Shown here piece after piece: positions 5,160 through 6,652 of a stretch of 6,652 bases of DNA; positions within the stretch are counted from its first letter, which is position 1; every line of letters begins with the position of its first letter. Source of the DNA: Candidatus Dormiibacterota bacterium (lineage in GTDB: Bacteria > Chloroflexota > Dormibacteria > Aeolococcales > Aeolococcaceae); NCBI GenBank assembly GCA_003170875.1, contig PMYJ01000238.1, positions 1,596 to 8,247 on the forward strand, written 5' to 3'. The notes beneath the pieces were generated by a model that saw only the letters and a program-made list of their open reading frames with translations, had not been told where the DNA came from and ran no database searches. A program made the translations under genes and the position numbers.

Positions 5160-6590
5160 TTACCCTCCGGCTCCGATCCGGCCCGTCGACGGCTCCGTCA
5201 TCGCCTCCGGGTCGAGCAGCTCGTCGAGCTCCTCTTCGGTGAGGGTGGTCTGCTCACGGGCGACCTCGCGTACCGTGCGGCCGCTGGAGAACGCCTCCTT
5301 GGCGATGCGGGCGGCGCTGTCGTAGCCGATCCGGGGTGCGAGCCCGGTGCAGGTCATCAGGCCGCGCTCCACCAACCGGGGACCGTTCCCGGTCGAGGTG
5401 ATGCCGTCCACCGCCTGGGTGGCGAAGTTGGCGGCCGCGGTGGCCAGGATGGCGATCGACTCCAGGAGGTCGTAGGCGGCCACCGGCATCATCACGTTGA
5501 GCTCGAGCAGGGAGCCGGCCGCGCCCGCGAAGGCGATGGTCGCATCGTTGCCCACCACCTGCGCGGCCACCATGGTGAGCGACTCGGCGATGACCGGGTT
5601 GACCTTCCCGGGCATGATGGACGACCCGGGCTGCACCTCTGGCAGGGCGATCTCAGCGATACCTGCTCGTGGGCCGCAGGCGAGCAGGCGGATGTCGGCG
5701 GCGATCGCGTAGAGGGAGACGGCGACGCTGCGCAGGGCGCCATGGGCGGCGACCACTCCGTCCAGGGTCCCCTGGGCCTGGAAGTGGTTGTCGGACTCCC
5801 GGAAGGGGAGGCCGCAGCTCGCGGCGAGCCCGGCGATGACCTGTCCGGCGAACTCGGGATGGGAGTTGACCCCGGTGCCCACGGCGGTCCCCCCCAGGGC
5901 CAGCTCGCAGAGCTCGTCGAGCGCTTGGCGGCAGCGGCGCCCGGCCCGCTCCACCTGCCCCGCCCAGCCGAGGAACTCCTGGCCGAGGCGGATCGGGGTG
6001 GCGTCCTGGAGGTGGGTGCGGCCGGTCTTGACGATCGGCCAGAGCTCCCGGCTCTTGGTCCGGAGCGATGCCTCCAGGACCTCGAGCGCGGGGAGGAGGT
6101 CGCGGGACAGCGTGACCGCGCCGGCGACGTGGATGGCGGTGGGGATGACGTCGTTGGACGACTGGCAGAGGTTGACGTGGTCGTTGGGGTGGACCGGGGT
6201 GCGCGATCCCAGGGTGCCGCCGAGCAGCTCGATCGCCCGGTTCCCGATCACCTCGTTGGCATTCATGTTGGTGGAGGTGCCGCTGCCAGTCTGGAAGACA
6301 TCGACCACGAACTCGGCGTCGAACCTGCCGTCCGCCACCTCCTGCGCGGCTTGCGCGATCGCCTCACTCAGGCGGCGGTCGAGCAGCCCCAGCTCGGTGT
6401 TGACGAGCGCGGCCTCTCGCTTGATCAGACCGAGGGCCCGGATGAAGTCGCGGGGGAGACGCAACGGGCTGATCGGGAAGTTGAGCTTGGCCCGCATCGT
6501 GCTGGCGCCGTAGTAGGCGCCGGCCGGAACCTCCAGCTCACCCATCGAGTCGCGCTCGCGGCGGGAGGCGGGGGGGCCGCTCTCGGCCAT
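5160..6590 (-). CDS. fumC: Class II fumarate hydratase
   Basis: Interconverts fumarate and L-malate in the TCA cycle; a cytosolic homotetramer without an iron-sulfur cluster. 476 aa, near the usual 460-470. Seen in order: 'ERDSMGELEVPAGAYYGA' (12-29), 'QTGSGTSTNMNANEVI' (100-115), 'HPNDHVNLCQSSNDVIPTA' (134-152), 'GRTHLQDATPIRLGQEF' (190-206) with catalytic H193, 'LGGTAVGTGVNSHPEFA' (232-248), and the lyase signature 'GSSIMPGKVNP' (322-332) with catalytic-loop S324, K329 and N331. QSSND and MPGKVNP favour fumarase over aspartase, which usually has QSTND and MPAKVNP. C142 replaces the common Ser before QSSND, a position that varies in the family. The start is ATG 6590, which overlaps the upstream gene's stop as TGATG; there is no clear Shine-Dalgarno, so translation is probably coupled. 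The class is stable to oxidants, unlike iron-sulfur fumarases. Confidence 0.97.
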   Translation of the reverse strand: MAESGPPASRRERDSMGELEVPAGAYYGASTMRAKLNFPISPLRLPRDFIRALGLIKREAALVNTELGLLDRRLSEAIAQAAQEVADGRFDAEFVVDVFQTGSGTSTNMNANEVIGNRAIELLGGTLGSRTPVHPNDHVNLCQSSNDVIPTAIHVAGAVTLSRDLLPALEVLEASLRTKSRELWPIVKTGRTHLQDATPIRLGQEFLGWAGQVERAGRRCRQALDELCELALGGTAVGTGVNSHPEFAGQVIAGLAASCGLPFRESDNHFQAQGTLDGVVAAHGALRSVAVSLYAIAADIRLLACGPRAGIAEIALPEVQPGSSIMPGKVNPVIAESLTMVAAQVVGNDATIAFAGAAGSLLELNVMMPVAAYDLLESIAILATAAANFATQAVDGITSTGNGPRLVERGLMTCTGLAPRIGYDSAARIAKEAFSSGRTVREVAREQTTLTEEELDELLDPEAMTEPSTGRIGAGG

Positions 6591-6652
6591 CAGCGCCGCT
6601 CGGTCTCGGGGACGATCATCTCGAACTCTGCTCCCTTGCCCGGCTCCGATCG
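6590..6652 (-). CDS. C-terminal end of an upstream gene, possibly a histidine kinase (5' part outside the window)
   Basis: The minus strand from the right edge reads 20 codons in frame, RSEPGKGAEFEMIVPETERR, and stops at TGA 6592-6590. The 'PGKGAEFEMIVP' piece has the pattern of the last strand of histidine-kinase ATPase domains (G-x-G-t-x-F-x-x-x-x-P), where the G2-box region is followed by the chain end. Twenty residues are too few to prove this. Its stop shares one base with the fumC ATG (TGATG), the usual sign of one operon and coupled translation. Confidence 0.55.
   Translation of the reverse strand, partial: RSEPGKGAEFEMIVPETERR

Noticed and set aside
5788..6513. 241-codon plus-strand frame opposite fumC
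   Set aside because: Ser/Arg/Pro-rich with no domain; fumC on the minus strand is unambiguous.

Overview
The window is G+C-rich (about two thirds by eye) and densely coding, with strong third-position G/C bias that produces long open frames opposite the real genes. Gene content, GTG starts, gene family types and probable leaderless starts suggest an actinobacterial or Chloroflexota/Dormibacterota-like soil bacterium. I cannot place it more precisely from this sequence. No rRNA, tRNA, insertion sequence or CRISPR array was seen.

Layout from left to right. (1) 1-662, minus: N-terminal 220 codons of an MFS exporter that runs off the left edge. It lies downstream of (2) a MarR-family regulator (712-1188, minus), and the two probably form one operon. 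Their junction holds an 18-codon mini-ORF that overlaps both neighbours by ATGA. (3) 1256-2047, minus: a class I SAM methyltransferase closely resembling trans-aconitate 2-methyltransferase (Tam). (4) 2124-3830, minus: a complete 14-TM DHA2/EmrB-QacA-type drug exporter with a clear Shine-Dalgarno and a GTG start. (5) 3943-4401, plus: a Fur-superfamily metalloregulator, divergent from the exporter across a 112-bp intergenic region that contains a GC-rich palindrome. (6) 4638-5102, plus: a small Mrr-like (restriction endonuclease-fold) protein that keeps the QxK motif but appears to lack the catalytic aspartate. (7) 5160-6590, minus: class II fumarase FumC, converging on gene 6. (8) 6590-6652, minus: the last 20 codons of an upstream gene whose stop overlaps the fumC start (TGATG). 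Its tail resembles the C-terminus of a histidine-kinase ATPase domain.

How the genes may work together. The left two thirds read as export and stress genes under local regulators: MarR beside one MFS pump, and a Fur-family protein facing a second. The Fur-family protein has Asp at the position where PerR has Asp and Fur usually has Glu, so a peroxide-responsive role is possible. FumC is the iron-free, oxidant-tolerant fumarase class, which would fit but does not prove that idea. Both regulator genes have a -10-like hexamer placed so that the predicted transcription start is the first base of the start codon, which predicts leaderless mRNAs. I see no clearly new multi-gene system. The least ordinary items are the apparently catalytically dead Mrr-like protein, the PerR-like residue in the Fur protein, the 16-bp perfect inverted repeat at the fur stop codon, and the double ATGA mini-ORF.
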